From assembly GCA_030278955.1 (NCBI GenBank), contig JAOANR010000001.1, forward strand, positions 24,929,120 to 24,993,119: a stretch of DNA of 64,000 nt, read 5' to 3'. Position 1 is the stretch's first letter. Every line of letters starts with the position of its first letter. This document shows positions 1 to 10,937 of the stretch, piece after piece. This stretch comes from Hygrophila difformis. Lineage: Eukaryota > Streptophyta > Magnoliopsida > Lamiales > Acanthaceae. Both the position numbers and the translations under genes were made by a program. The notes beneath the pieces were generated by a model that did no database searches, was not told the origin of the DNA, and saw only the letters and a program-made list of their open reading frames with translations.

Positions 1-1028
1 CAAGATCTCCTCGAGGGATGAACAAAATTTGGGTAATAGTTGATCGGTTAACAAAGACTGCCATCTTTATACCAATGAAAGACAATTGGTCGATGGATCA
101 ACTAGCCAAGGCGTATATCGATAATGTGGTTCGAAGACACGGAGTGCCACACGATATTATTTCTGACCGAGACAGTAGATTTGTCTCAAATTTTTGGACA
201 AAATTACAAGAAGCCTTGGGAACCCAAATCAAGATGAGCACGGCCTTTCATCCGATGACCGACGGTCAAACTGAGCGGACGATTCAAACACTTGAAGATA
301 TGCTTAGAGCGTGTGTACTTGAATTCAAGGGAAGTTGGGAGAACCACTTGCCGCTAATTGAGTTCTCGTATAACAACAGTTACCATGCTAGCATTGGCAT
401 GGCACCGTTCGAAGCTCTCTATGGACGCAAGTGTCCCAGTCCGCTATGCTGGACAAAGGATGAAAATTTTGTAGTTTTTGGACCTCAGCTCATTGAAGAT
501 ATGAGTAAACAGATCCAGATCGTCCAACAAAAGATGAAGGCCGCACAAGATCGTCAAAAGAGCTATGCCGATACGAGGCGACAAGAGTTGGAATTCCAAG
601 TGGGAGACAAGGTTATGCTAAAGGTGTCACCCATGAAGGGGGTGATGCGATTTGGCAAACGAGGGAAGCTGAGTCCTCGTTACATTGGTCCATACGAGAT
701 TTTAGACCGTGTAGGTACCTTGGCCTACCGATTGGCTCTTCCACCGGAATTATCACGGGTGCACAACGTGTTTCATGTTTCTCAGCTGAAGAAATATGTA
801 CACGATCCAACTCACGTCTTGCAAACTGATGTGATTGAGCTGGACGATGATCTGACGTATGAGGAGTATCCGATCGAGATACTGGACGTCAAAGAAAGAG
901 TCACAAGAAACAAGACCGTGAGAATGGTAAAGGTATTATGGTCTAATCATGGTACCGAAGAAGCGACGTGGGAGTTGGAATCGGATATGAAGCAGAAGTA
1001 TCCCAACCTTTTTCAACACGACTCGTGA
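1..1028 (+). CDS. Chromovirus (Ty3/gypsy, Tekay/Del-like) polyprotein, C-terminal part: integrase core and chromodomain
   Basis: This is the 3' end of a gypsy polyprotein; the frame is open to the left edge of the window, so the ATG at 18 is probably internal. Integrase inserts the element cDNA into chromatin. The three acidic catalytic residues are visible: Asp in WVIVDRLTK, Asp in IISDRDSRF and Glu in TDGQTERTIQ. Downstream are the GPYEIL and HNVFHVSQLKK segments of the integrase C-terminus, then a chromodomain-like stretch ending GTEEATWELESDMKQKYPNL, which in chromoviruses directs insertion to marked chromatin. The ORF ends at a TGA eight bases before the polypurine tract region. No break is seen in this part. 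Assignment to Tekay/Del rather than another chromovirus clade is inference from the motif style; gypsy identity is firm. Confidence 0.9.
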   Translation, partial: RSPRGMNKIWVIVDRLTKTAIFIPMKDNWSMDQLAKAYIDNVVRRHGVPHDIISDRDSRFVSNFWTKLQEALGTQIKMSTAFHPMTDGQTERTIQTLEDMLRACVLEFKGSWENHLPLIEFSYNNSYHASIGMAPFEALYGRKCPSPLCWTKDENFVVFGPQLIEDMSKQIQIVQQKMKAAQDRQKSYADTRRQELEFQVGDKVMLKVSPMKGVMRFGKRGKLSPRYIGPYEILDRVGTLAYRLALPPELSRVHNVFHVSQLKKYVHDPTHVLQTDVIELDDDLTYEEYPIEILDVKERVTRNKTVRMVKVLWSNHGTEEATWELESDMKQKYPNLFQHDS

Positions 1029-1029
1029 G

Positions 1030-1070
1030 CAGTTATGGGGACATAACTGTAGTCCTAAGGGGGGGGAGGA
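1030..1070 (+). other. Stem-loop and polypurine tract of element A
   Basis: A perfect 8-bp stem with a four-base loop (CAGTTATGGGGACATAACTG, 1030-1049) is followed by the purine-rich run AAGGGGGGGGAGGA (1057-1070), which ends exactly where the LTR starts. The tract primes plus-strand DNA synthesis in this class of element. The same palindrome recurs at the same place in elements B, D and F. Confidence 0.8.
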
Positions 1071-3660
1071 TGTGATACCCCGCAGAGAGTTGTCACGCGC
1101 CGAGGTAAGAATTTAATTTTCAAACCTCAAATATTTATGCGTGTCAATTATTACATGCATTACTATCAGTCCGAGTGCGACCCAACTTCAATTCCGAGAA
1201 AGCGGAATTAAATATTTCGGATAATCGCGACTCGGGATAGATGTATCGAATTATCCCAACAATCTCGGATAATTCATATTATGATTTTTAAGAGATTAAA
1301 AATCATAATATTATAAAAAAAAAAATCGCAGGCTGGTGGCCGCGCGGTGGCGGCGCGGTGCGCGCCACCAGGGCGCCACCCTGCTGTTATGGCGAACTCA
1401 TAACGCCCTATGCGTTTCATGTCATGAATTCGGTGGTGGGCGATTCCTAACGAATCCAATTCGAATTTCAAGCATTGAGGGACGTTGTGGGGTGCTTGAC
1501 AATGATTATTGGATGCATTAAGACCCCAACAAATCAGTTATGAGGCTATATGATCACTTGAGGGAATCCTATGAAGTCATGTGGAGTAGTGGGGGTTTTG
1601 GATGAGGGTTGAGGGAGTTAAGTCAGGGGTTATGGAGCTAAATTCGTCCCCTCACATCCCTATCATCCTATGACAGTCATTGGGCTACTCCCCACCTCTA
1701 TAAATACCCCTAGTCATGCCTCCATTCCACCCATTTGCACTTAAGAAGTTTCATAGTGAGTGTTGGTGAAGTTCTTGAGTTGTGCTTCACTTGGCAGAGA
1801 GTTTGGACGTGTTCAAGTGATCCAATCCATTCTTCTAAGGTTAGGTAAGAGTTCTACTTCATTCCATTGGTTTTAGATTCGAGTCTGTTGCCCTAGAACT
1901 AAGATTTCTTTCGACAACTCCAAAATAGATTCAATCGGAGGGAGGTGTTGATTCGTGGGGCTGTTCCGGACGATCTCGGGGATTCTACCAAGGGGAATTT
2001 CGATCCTAAACTCATCTCAAGTAAGTTAGTATTGTGCACGTCGATTTTTAGGAGTTTTGGTTGACTATAACTCGAGATATGGGATGATCTCTCTTTCTTA
2101 CAAAATCTGTCAAATAGGGTTTTCCTATGACCAATTTTATTGTTCTGTGAATTCGACCATGATCCGATCGTTTTTAGAAAATCTCTTCAAAATGAAACTT
2201 GTTCCTAATGTCCTAAAGATGCTCTCTGTAAATTTTTATAATTTTTGGACATGTTTTGGTCACCCAAATTCGATCTGGTATTTTCTGCATATATGTTGAC
2301 AGTTTTGATGAATGTATGTAGTCAGTTTTGTTGTTCGAATCACTCTCGCCTATGGTCATTTTTAGTGCTTGATGTCTTCATGAAATTTGTTCTAATATGT
2401 GTCTAGATCATCCCTGTAAAATTTCATGATTTTTGGAGTACGTATGAAGTTGTTATGAATTTTTGAACTCACTGTGGTTGGGTTTACTGAAGCATGAGAA
2501 ATTGTAAATCAGTAGCTTTCTGTAATCGATTAAAACGACCAGTTTAGAGTCCGAATTGAGATGGCTATTTCTATGAAAAATGCTTATTTTGATGTTCCTT
2601 AGCCACTGTAATGTTTCCAGAATTTTTAAAAATAATTTTTTGCATTTTTAAATGCGATTTTGAAAACTGCCACAGTGTTACTTTTAATCGGTAAAGGCTA
2701 TTTGGTATATTCGATGAACTAAGAGTCGATTGTTACTCGGTTTTTGGATGTATATGAATTCTGGATATGTGGTGAATATTATGGAATGATAAAAATGTGA
2801 ATTTTAAACTTTGGGAGTTTTGATCGAGTGGGATGCCATGTGTTAGAGGGTAAGTGCACTTGGCGTGAGCTCGTTGGGCCGCCCCCTCTGTTTGTGTAGC
2901 CAAAACGGCGCATATGATATTGTGATTTCGTGATTGTAAGAGTCTATACTCCTAGATGTATCCGTATGGGTTATCTAGGGCTCCGGAGTGGTCTGTATAG
3001 GGTCACTGCTTTCACATCCCTCGTGGGTACGAGTCCCAGAGGCGGGTTGATTCGAAAGGGCTTAGGCCTAGAATCGTATTAATGGAGGCCTTGTGGGTGT
3101 AAGTTCCCAAGGTCATATTGGGTGTCCTCGATCATAACGAACATTGGTAAAATATTCGTGGAATATGTGTAAGAGATTTTAAATTAATTTATTTTCTCGT
3201 CTTTTTAAATAAATATATTATTTTGTATACTCTCCTAAAAACTTTTAAAATTCGTTGTGCTATATATTAACTTACGCAGTACCTTTGTACTGATAAATTG
3301 TTGTTTTATTTTCTTTTCAGATTTCGCAGAGTAAGCATCGCATGGAGGGATGGGATTTCCATTTTTAAAAGAAGACTTGTCGCATTTTAATTATTTTTAA
3401 TTTATGCATTGGACTTAGACTCTGGTTTTGGCCGCATGTTTTGGCCCTGTTTATTTTTGCTTCCGCACTGCTTATTATTATTATGCGTGTTATACTCTGA
3501 TTAAACTCCGGGCTTATTTGAGTGGTTTTTAAATGTTTTTAAGTTAATGATGCAACTTAAGCCTTAGCATCCTTTCAAATAAGCTCGATTTGATCGGGTC
3601 TTGTTTGGAAGGGTGTGGCGGTAGCGTCCCGGCCTGGGTGGCCAAATCCGGGGTGTTACA
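1071..3660 (+). mobile_element. 3' LTR of chromovirus element A
   Basis: The LTR starts TGTGATACCCC right after the polypurine tract and ends GGGGTGTTACA, giving near-inverted TG...CA ends. It is about 2.6 kb. It contains a GC-rich patch near 1330-1385 (many CGCG), a TATA box at 1699, and no credible long ORF. The last 50 bases (GTGTGGCGGTAGCGTCCCGG...) match the LTR ends of elements B, D and F, so these elements are related. The 5' half of A lies outside the window. Five bases after the LTR are TATAT; the partner target duplication cannot be checked. Confidence 0.88.
1699..1706 (+). promoter_or_regulatory. TATA box in the LTR of element A
   Basis: TATAAATA in the context CCTCTATAAATACCCC, about 630 bases into the LTR, is the likely core promoter for element transcription. 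Confidence 0.65.
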
Positions 3661-3863
3661 TATATTATGATAAAACTTTAATTCCGTGGGTGAATAATGG
3701 CATCTTACCATATGTTGCAAGAAAAAGATAAACAGAGGGGGTAGTACTTTATATTGTATTAGTTCAGGATGAACCAGCTTATGCTTCTACTTTTGGCTTC
3801 TACCTTCTTTTAAAGTTCATCCAAACGGGCCCTTAGTACTACTCCCTATATCCTAAATTATTG
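3661..3863. other. Intergenic sequence without recognised genes
   Basis: This short stretch between LTR A and the SINE has no coding frame or motif that I recognise. Confidence 0.5.
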
Positions 3864-4029
3864 TTTTTTTTTGTAAACAGTGACACTCATGTGTCGGCAA
3901 ATGTGTGTGGGAGCCCAAACGACACAAATTACAAAGGGGGAGAAAGGGGAGGGATAAGGGGCCAGGTGGGGATCGAACTCCCAACCATAGGTTGGGAGAA
4001 GGGGAGGGAAATCCTCCAATGAGCTTATT
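3864..4029 (-). mobile_element. tRNA-derived SINE
   Basis: On the minus strand this reads as a SINE. A box-A-like AAGCTCATTGG lies near the 5' end (about 4017-4028), a box-B-like GAGTTCGATCCC at about 3969-3980, then a T/C-rich body and a poly(A) tail (poly-T on plus, 3864-3872). SINEs are RNA polymerase III transcripts copied by a LINE reverse transcriptase. The 3' 50 bases (TAAACAGTGACACTCATG...) recur at 51100-51148. I see no clear target duplication here. It is not a functional tRNA, because no cloverleaf or acceptor stem is formed. Confidence 0.7.
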
Positions 4030-4544
4030 GTTTGAGTTAAGATAATTTTTTACAGAGAAAAAAGTAGCATAAAAAATGCAATTCGAATTAAATCAGGTTC
4101 AAATTGTTGTGGGGAGGAGGGAAATAGAGCAACTTTATATCCTTACACATATAACAGCTGATTTAAAGAGATCCTACATGATATTTTTTGGACTTGAACT
4201 AACAGTTGATAATATATTTATTTTAATATCCATGGTATTTATAATATTAAAAATAAAATTATTTTTTCAATTAATTTTTTTCTATCAGCATTATAATCTA
4301 AGCCCGGCGCATCGCGCGGGCGGGTTAGACTAATTGTAATTAAACTTAAAGTTTTTTTTTTTCACTATGGAATGGAATAGGAGCAAATGGGAAGAAAATA
4401 AATGATTTTGGAGAGATATTAATTTTCTCATTTTTTTATCCATTTTTTTTTGTAAATTTTATAACAATGAAAAACAAAGGTAATTGGATGATCAAATTCA
4501 TTAATTTTTTTTCTATCCATTACCAGAGTGAAAGGGAAGTAAAA
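4030..4544 (+). mobile_element. AT-rich segment with a Helitron-like 3' terminus at 4303-4333
   Basis: Mostly AT-rich DNA without a gene. At 4303-4320 a GC-rich hairpin (CCCGGCGC-ATC-GCGCGGG, with a bulged base) is followed within ten bases by CTAA and then T (4330-4334). Plant Helitrons end in a short GC hairpin followed by CTRR and insert between A and T, so this may be a Helitron 3' end. No matching 5' end was found, so the length of the element is unknown. Confidence 0.4.
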
Positions 4545-7500
4545 TGTAACACTCCAGATTTGATAACCCAGGTCGGGGTGCCACCGCCACACCTCCTTAG
4601 CAAGACACACTTCTTCGAGCTTGCTAGGGAGATGCAAGGCTATGGTTTTTCAGAATTTAAAACATTTTCCCATTTATAAATATATGGCAAAAATCATTAC
4701 ACAGTATTATCTAAGTTGCAGCGGAAGATAATATTTAAATATAGATATAGCAGCGGAATTATAAGTACGGCCAACATGGCCAAAACACGGGTTAGACAAG
4801 CCCGTTATGCAAGTCATGTATAAAAACGGGAGTAAACGTTCCCAAAATCCCAATGCATGCTATGCTCATGTGTAAGTCTCATACTCTGAAAAGAAAAAGA
4901 GAAACAACGGTTTGGTCAGCATAAACATACTGAGTAAGTTAACCCCTAACATACAATAATGGGGTTTCAAAACCTTTAGTTATTTAAGAAAGAATTGACT
5001 TACATTTAGTACGATTGCATGCATTATATAAATTAGCTCGACTAACTAATGGAATTTAATTGTATAATCAAAGGCATATGGGTCCCAAATGATCACAGAA
5101 ATAACTTGCAAGGCGATTAAATAATTTGACATAAACTAAACACAATTTAACAAGGATTTAATTAAATCTCTTATAAATTTCTCGTTTCATTTCTTTTACA
5201 GATCACCAATTCGCTAGAGCCCTTATGTCCACTAGCCTTACAAATCACCATTCGTTATGGCTCTTATGTCCACCAGTCGTACACTTGGGCTCTTATGTCC
5301 ACAAGTATCATGGTCAATATTTTACTAGGGTTATCACGTCCACTAGCTATACGATCAATATTTCGCTAGGGCTCTTACTTCCACTAGACATACGCTTGGG
5401 CACTTATGTCCACAAGCCACATCGTCAATATTGATAGCATGCAACTTAGCCATAAATCCCAATGTTTCAAAGAATTTAGAAAAAAAATATTTTTATTGTT
5501 TAGACATATCTCACAAATCATGTGTTTCTCAAAAGTCGAGTTTTTCAACATTTCAACTAAGCTATTGCCACTGTTTACGCCATCTCAGTTTAAAAATTCA
5601 TTTTAAAGGCAATCGACATGAAATTTCTAAAGTAGCTCAAAAATACACTAACGACCAACTTTCATGTTTTAAGTTTTTAGAAAATAGGTGAGGAAACGAG
5701 TGAAATTTTACAATCTTTGCAAAATACAAAATCTGCTAACTTTTTCTAAACAGCGCACTGATTTTTAAAAGAGTTTTTGACCTAGCAAATGACCTCCAAA
5801 ATTTATGAAATTTTACAGACAACTAAAAGACACCAAAATAAATACGTTTTATTAGAGGCATGTTATGCAAATTCATCACGGTTTAAGTCAAATTAATTCA
5901 CTAAGTTCGGACTTAAATCTGTCGACTTTTTCCTCACGGACACAGTGTGTTCAAAATGGGTTTTAACTATCCAAAATTAATAAAAATGCACGAAATTTTA
6001 CAGGCATGATCTTAAGACAATTATCTACAACTTTTATATTTTTACCAAAGATTATTTTCGACCACAAGTGATAGAAAAATGCACATCAAATTCGACTATG
6101 AAAACTGTCAAGTTTTTCGAAGAAGTCATGCAACTCAGAAAATGTATGACGCATTTTGGGGTATCAAATCTTGATAAAACTTTATGAAATTTTACAGGGG
6201 TATTCACGACTCATAGATCTACAAATTTCATGTTTAACTCAAGTCCTAATTCGGCCTAATCAGAGGTCAAAATGGCTAACAAGATTGAGGGCCAAATCTG
6301 CCAAAGTTCTATGTTTGAAAAATATGCAGAGGTGTTCAGATTCGGTTTTTGGGCATCCATCCTTAACGAAAAATTACAAAACTTTTATAGCATGTAGATC
6401 TATGTCTTAGAAACACTTTCTATGTTTTGAGTTTTCTCGTTTGAAGATTGTTAAGGGTTCAAAAAATTCATCCAAAAACGCTGCGCGCATGTGAAACCTC
6501 TTTTGACAGATTTTATTAATTTCTTGAGTTGAATATTATGTTTGGTCGATTTTTAGCCACCAAAAACCGTATGTAAGAATTAATTTACATAATATGAGTT
6601 CTAAACAGTCTCGGGTTGTCCGGATCCTACGATTCGTCACGAACGGATCTCCTCAACACGAATCTTCCTCCTTTGGCCACGAATTCGAATCGGAAGAAGA
6701 AATCTAGATTTAGATCGAATTTTCGGGTCCGAAAAGTTAAACGAAATCCTATGAACGACTTACCACAATCTGGAATACTAGAGTTCTTGTTCTCCACGCC
6801 TCCTTGGTCCATTTTCGTCGCCAGAAAGTGATCGGAAAGCAAGAACTTGGTGATTTCGGGTTTTGGAAGAAGTTTGGAAAGAATGGAGTGAAGAGAGCTG
6901 CTAGGGGATGGAGTTGGACGAAATTATGAGTCCCAAGACTCCACAATCCGTCCATATACTCTTTCCCTCGCCTGGGATTGAGTTACCAAAGTCGGGGGTC
7001 GAAAATAAGGTAAGAAATCGTCGAAATTCGCAATATGATCGCATCTTGTCTCTTGGCGCGGTATTGCTCTAGACCACGCGGAGACCGCGCGGCTCCGGCC
7101 TGGGCCGGGCCGTACGATCCGTCGGGCCTTTTCTCCTCTCTTTCGGGCTTCCATCCTCCTATATTTTCGGGCTCGATTTTTTTTTTTTTCGGGTCATTCT
7201 CGGATTATGATTCCTATCTTAAACTTATTTCGAACTCGAAATTAATTCGTATTCAAAATCTTGAATCCATTGAATTGAAATTCGTCGGTGTCGAATTCGT
7301 CGTCTTTCGATTCCCGTACAATAATTTATTTATTTAAATCATTTTCGACTTCACGGTTCTTGGAGTTAAAATTTTTTTCTTTCTTGAATTTAATTCCAAT
7401 TCTTTTGACTCGATTCATGGAATGTCTTCGGGCTTCCTTTCCCTCTTTTATTCCATTTCGAATTTTTGAATCTATCGGCGTTTCATTTCCGAGCAATAAT

Positions 7501-7611
7501 TTATTGTGATAAATTATTTTCTTCTTCTCGGAGATATTTCGACCTTGATCGGATTAAGAAACTAATCTTTTTATTTCTTTGGACGCCGATAAAAAAATCT
7601 CGGGTATTACA
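4545..7611 (-). mobile_element. 3' LTR (minus strand) of gag-only element B
   Basis: On the plus strand it starts TGTAACACTCC and ends GGGTATTACA, that is TGTAATACCC...GGAGTGTTACA on the minus strand. It is 3067 bases long. The GGTGTGGCGGTGGCACC end block matches the other elements of this family. Positions 4545-6606 align with 27159-29244, which is the other LTR of the same element and is cut there by element D; the remaining part (6607-7611) has no partner in the window. A GC-rich block lies at about 7050-7130. The LTR also carries the tandem repeat described at 5195-5420. Confidence 0.82.
5195..5420 (-). repeat. Degenerate tandem repeat inside LTR B
   Basis: The phrase GGGCTCTTATGTCCACTAG recurs about six to seven times with small changes. 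Equivalent arrays are at 27845-28070 (the other B LTR) and 29880-30060 (LTR D). The ORF calls over it are repeat artefacts. Confidence 0.75.
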
Positions 7612-7942
7612 GTCTACCCCCTTAAGAATCAAGTTCGTCCCCAAAGTTGCGTGTTAGCTTTTCGCGAGCTTAGAACTAAGGTTCTATCGGTCATTTCTAT
7701 ATTGCATTATTGTATTATTGCGTTATCATATGTCATTGTATGATATTATTTGTATTATTTATTATATCGTTTGACTGAACCTAGAATTGAAATTTCCAGG
7801 TTGCCTACGTACCCCGTGAAGGGATCAAGTCTTTACGTAGTTCAAAACAATTTGAATTTGTTTATTATTGATTTGGGAGACATAATATTCGGGTTGTTAC
7901 ATCCTCCTCCCCTTAAGATTACAGTTATGTCCCCATAACTGC
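7612..7942 (-). other. 3' non-coding region of element B with two polypurine tracts
   Basis: Read on the minus strand from gag: the conserved palindrome (7922-7941), a first polypurine tract AAGGGGAGGAGGA (7902-7914), a TGTAAC sequence that looks like an LTR start (up to 7901), about 270 bases of filler, then a second polypurine tract ending at 7612 next to the real LTR. The same double arrangement occurs in D and F. Confidence 0.7.
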
Positions 7943-9062
7943 CTATGTATTATTCTCAAGAAGGTTCGGGTTTTGATCTTGTTCCTTGTCAGCTTCTCCT
8001 TGCTGAAGGTTCATCAGGTCTATTCTCTTTTCGATCGCCTCCTCTGGCGTTAGACATCCCCTAGCCTTGTGACCGAACTTGCCGCACTTATAGCAGGCTC
8101 CAGGCTTCGGGCACTGGCGCACCAAATGTGCATGGTTGCATCATGGGCAGCGTGGTATGAACGCACCACGGTTGTCATCTTCTCCGTTGTTGAGACCTTT
8201 ATTTTCTTTCCTTCGAGATCCATTGCCTTTCCTAGAGTTGTTATTGTTGTATTTCCGATCCTTCTTCTCAAGTCCTTGCGAGTCCTTGCTCGACTCACCA
8301 TTTTCCTTACGCTTCAATTGCTGGATTCGAGCAATCGCTACACCGCGATCATAAATCGTCTGCAGTTTCGTGAATTGTCCTACTGAAAATATCTCCCGGA
8401 TACTAAGGTTTATGCCCATCTCGAATTTCTGAGCCTTTGTCAGAGTCGGTTGGTACTAGCCTCGTAGCAAATCGTACTAGCTCCATGAATTTGGTGTAGT
8501 ACTCTTGCACTGTTTGCGCACCTTGCCTTAAGTTGATGAATTCTTCGTACTTCGCAGTCTTGGTGCTCAGTGGGTAGAATATTTCTCTCAGGACTTCCTT
8601 AAGTTCTTAGGTGTAGGCTTCTTCATCTTCCTCTGAATTCGTTTGAAGGTTTTGCCACCACTCATCGGCTTCGCCTCCTATGTAGTAGGTCGCTACACGT
8701 ATTTTCTCCTCATCAGGGCATTTGATAGCGTTCAAAAGTTTATCAAAGGTACGGATCCACCCCACTAGTTTGGCAGGATCCTATTGCCCATCATAGTGTG
8801 GTGGTTGATAAGGATTCACTAACGCTAGGTAGTTGATTCGAGCTATGGGCGGAGGTACTGATGCTTGTGCCCTATGCACCTCAGCATTTCATAATGCTAC
8901 AAGAACTTCCTCTACAGTCTTTAAACGTTCCTCTATATTGTTGGGCACAGGAGGCACTCGTTCTCCTAGGTTCTGAGGAGTCCCATTGTTGTTGGGCATG
9001 TTGGGGAGGTCAGTGTCAGTGTCGTTTGGGCTTACCTTCCTCGGTTTTCTCCTAGGTGCCAT
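7943..9062 (-). pseudogene. Broken gag gene of element B
   Basis: Gag forms the virus-like particle and binds element RNA. The start codon is at 9062 (minus), followed by a lysine/arginine-rich start like MAPRRKPRKV. Retrotransposon-gag segments ending FEMGLNLSIREI and a zinc knuckle (CYKCGKFGHKARGC, about 8060-8100) can be followed through shifting frames. A TAG replaces the Glu codon of the YDGQEDPAK motif near 8781, and a short deletion lies near 8608, where D reads through. After the stop at 7943 comes the palindrome and polypurine tract, with no pol gene. It is homologous to the intact gag of D (32179-33295) and F (59352-60503). It is dead as it stands. Confidence 0.85.
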
Positions 9063-9327
9063 TTTCTATTATTAAGCATGCGAAGATGAGTTCTAATCTA
9101 AGGCACGTTAGGAGTCAGGAAAATTTGAAAGATAGATCGGTGAAGGCCGTTAATAGATGTGGGCACGCTAAATATAAGTGATCAAGATCTAGGACTAAGG
9201 CAAAATTAGTCTTTAGCAAGCGCTCCTAAGTCAAGGTTATGTCGAATTCTAATATAGGAGTGTTCTTAACGCCGATAATTCACATAAAAAGAGTTAGTGC
9301 AACTATGTATGTATGCATATGCAATCC
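9063..9327 (-). other. Leader of element B, gag-proximal part
   Basis: Untranslated leader between the primer-binding site and gag of element B. It is cut at 9327 by element C and resumes at 26810. AATCC at 9323-9327 is the left target duplication of C. No gene is seen. Confidence 0.75.
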
Positions 9328-9624
9328 TGATAATGGCCAGAAATGACCATTATTTTCAATCCATTTCCGTGTCTTAAACGGGCATTTGATCGCATTCCGG
9401 TCTTACATTAAGTAAGAAAGCAGTCGAATTGGACTAATTTATGCATAATTGTAAAAATAATAAGCTGGTGTGAAAAAGGCATAAATATGTAATTTTATTA
9501 CATATTTATGTTAGAAAAATCCAAAAACATGAGAAAAAGAAAAGGAAACAAAAAGATGGGAAAAAGATAGAAAAGCCCACAAAAAGAATATTTTCGGCCC
9601 ATCTGGCCCAATCCAGCAGGCCCA

Positions 9625-9790
9625 GGAAAACCTTTGGCGCGGAAGCCCTTTGTCGCGATGCATGGTTCCGCGACAAAGGTCCATTCCGCGACCAAGATAC
9701 ATTTTTAGAGACACAAGACCCAGTCGAGAAGCTTTGCCACATGCAGTGTGTTCCGCGACCAAACTTGGCGCTCCGAGACAAAGCTGTGAT
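9625..9790 (+). repeat. CpG-rich inverted-repeat cluster 1 (upstream of the TATA box)
   Basis: Copies of TTTGTCGCG/CGCGACAAAG in both orientations, for example CTTTGTCGCGATGCATGG facing TTCCGCGACAAAGG. It lies immediately upstream of the GGCCCAT, AGGGTTT and TATA elements of the LTR. The copy in the 3' LTR is at 22679-22844. Confidence 0.75.
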
Positions 9791-9853
9791 GTGTGTGATG
9801 TCTTGAGACACAGTGGGCTCAAATCAAGGCCCATGAGCTTAGGGTTTCCCCTC

Positions 9854-9861
9854 TATAAATA
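9854..9861 (+). promoter_or_regulatory. TATA box of LTR C
   Basis: TATAAATA in CCCTCTATAAATATGAGG. Just upstream are AAGGCCCATGAG (site II-like GGCCCA) and TTAGGGTTT (telo-box-like), a pairing known from promoters of plant growth genes. The 3' LTR copy is at 22908-22915. Confidence 0.65.
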
Positions 9862-10486
9862 TGAGGTGTTTCCTTTGAGCTAAGGGGGGGAAAAATTTTA
9901 GAGAAAATACTCACTCTTGGAGACAAGTGGGAAGTTCAGTAGTTAGTTTAGTTTAGGGTAGTTTAGTTAGATTTTTTTTGTATTATTTAATTTATGCACT
10001 AGTTAGAAGTAGTTTACTGCACTTGGGTTAGATAGCCAGTTTTACACCTTGTCCTTGTCCTAAACTTTTGTTTAAGGGTTTGTGGTACCCAAACCATGGG
10101 TATGAACAGCACCGTTTAATAATATGGGAAAACATTCTCCATTTGTGTCCCAAAATCATGAAATGGGTCTCACACCCCATGGATCTTACTGTTTTCGTTT
10201 TCCTTGGGTCATTTGACCCTCGTTTTGCATTTTAATGTCACTGCTTGGTGACTTTTTCTTGGGATAATGTTGCATGCTTATGGGTGATCAAGCTCAGATT
10301 AGGGTTTCTTAAGTTTTAAGTTTGTTTTGTTTCTTTTATGTTCAAGCATGTTCTAGCTAGATTCAAATTCTGTTTTGTTATTTTGAGCTTAGTTTAGCTT
10401 TTGAATCTGAAATGGGTGAGATCACACATAATGCATGCCACTGTTCCACTCTACTTTTCTGACATGTGTACTGGACACACTTTTGT

Positions 10487-10937
10487 CGCGGAACAACTCT
10501 TGTCGCGGAACCACGTTCCGCGACAAAATGGTGCTTTGGCGACAAAGGTGCCAAAGAACATTTGTTGACCATTATTTTAAAACCCTTGGTCGCGAAACAC
10601 CCCTTGGCGCGGAACCACGTTCTGCGACAAAATCTTGATTAGCGACCAAGGACCCAAATACTTGTGATTTTATTCTGGAAGGGCTTTGTCGCGAAGCAAC
10701 CTTGTCGCGGAACCACGTTCCGCGCCAAAACCTCTTGTTCCGCGACAAGAATTATGCCTTGTCCAAATTTCAACCTTTTTGTCGCTATGCCCTTGTCGCG
10801 GAACCACGTTCCGCGACAAAAGCTTCTTTACTTAGCGACAAAGCAAACCCTAAGTTTTCAAAATTCCATTCCTCTTATTTCCCACCCCTTTGTCGCGGAG
10901 CCACGCTCCGCGACATGAACTCTGCATCGCGACAAGG
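10487..10937 (+). repeat. Array of five nested inverted repeats in LTR C (cluster 2)
   Basis: Five units start near 10487, 10587, 10683, 10779 and 10889, about 100 bases apart. A full unit has two forward arms (TTTGTCGCG...) and then two reverse arms (...CGCGACAAAG). The inner pair makes a stem TTGTCGCGGAAC/GTTCCGCGACAA of at least 12 bp around the loop CAC. The array lies downstream of the TATA box, so the RNA should carry the hairpins. The 3' LTR copy is at 23541-23991. Confidence 0.88.

Noticed and set aside
2057..2299. 80-codon ORF in LTR A
   Set aside because: AT-rich LTR sequence without motif or support.
3968..4028. Box A/box B-like sequences as a possible tRNA gene (also 51668-51723)
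   Set aside because: No cloverleaf or acceptor stem; poly(A)-type tail and target duplications show SINEs.
4076..4333. 85-codon ORF next to the Helitron-like end
   Set aside because: Hydrophobic AT-rich translation without homology; overlaps a probable Helitron terminus.
5225..5691. Plus-strand ORFs over the GGGCTCTTATGTCC repeat (also 27869-28331)
   Set aside because: Repeat-driven frames inside an LTR, antisense to the element.
10487..10937. Evenly spaced palindromic repeats resembling a CRISPR array
   Set aside because: Plant nuclear LTR sequence, duplicated with the element, repeats in both orientations, no cas genes and no uniform spacers.
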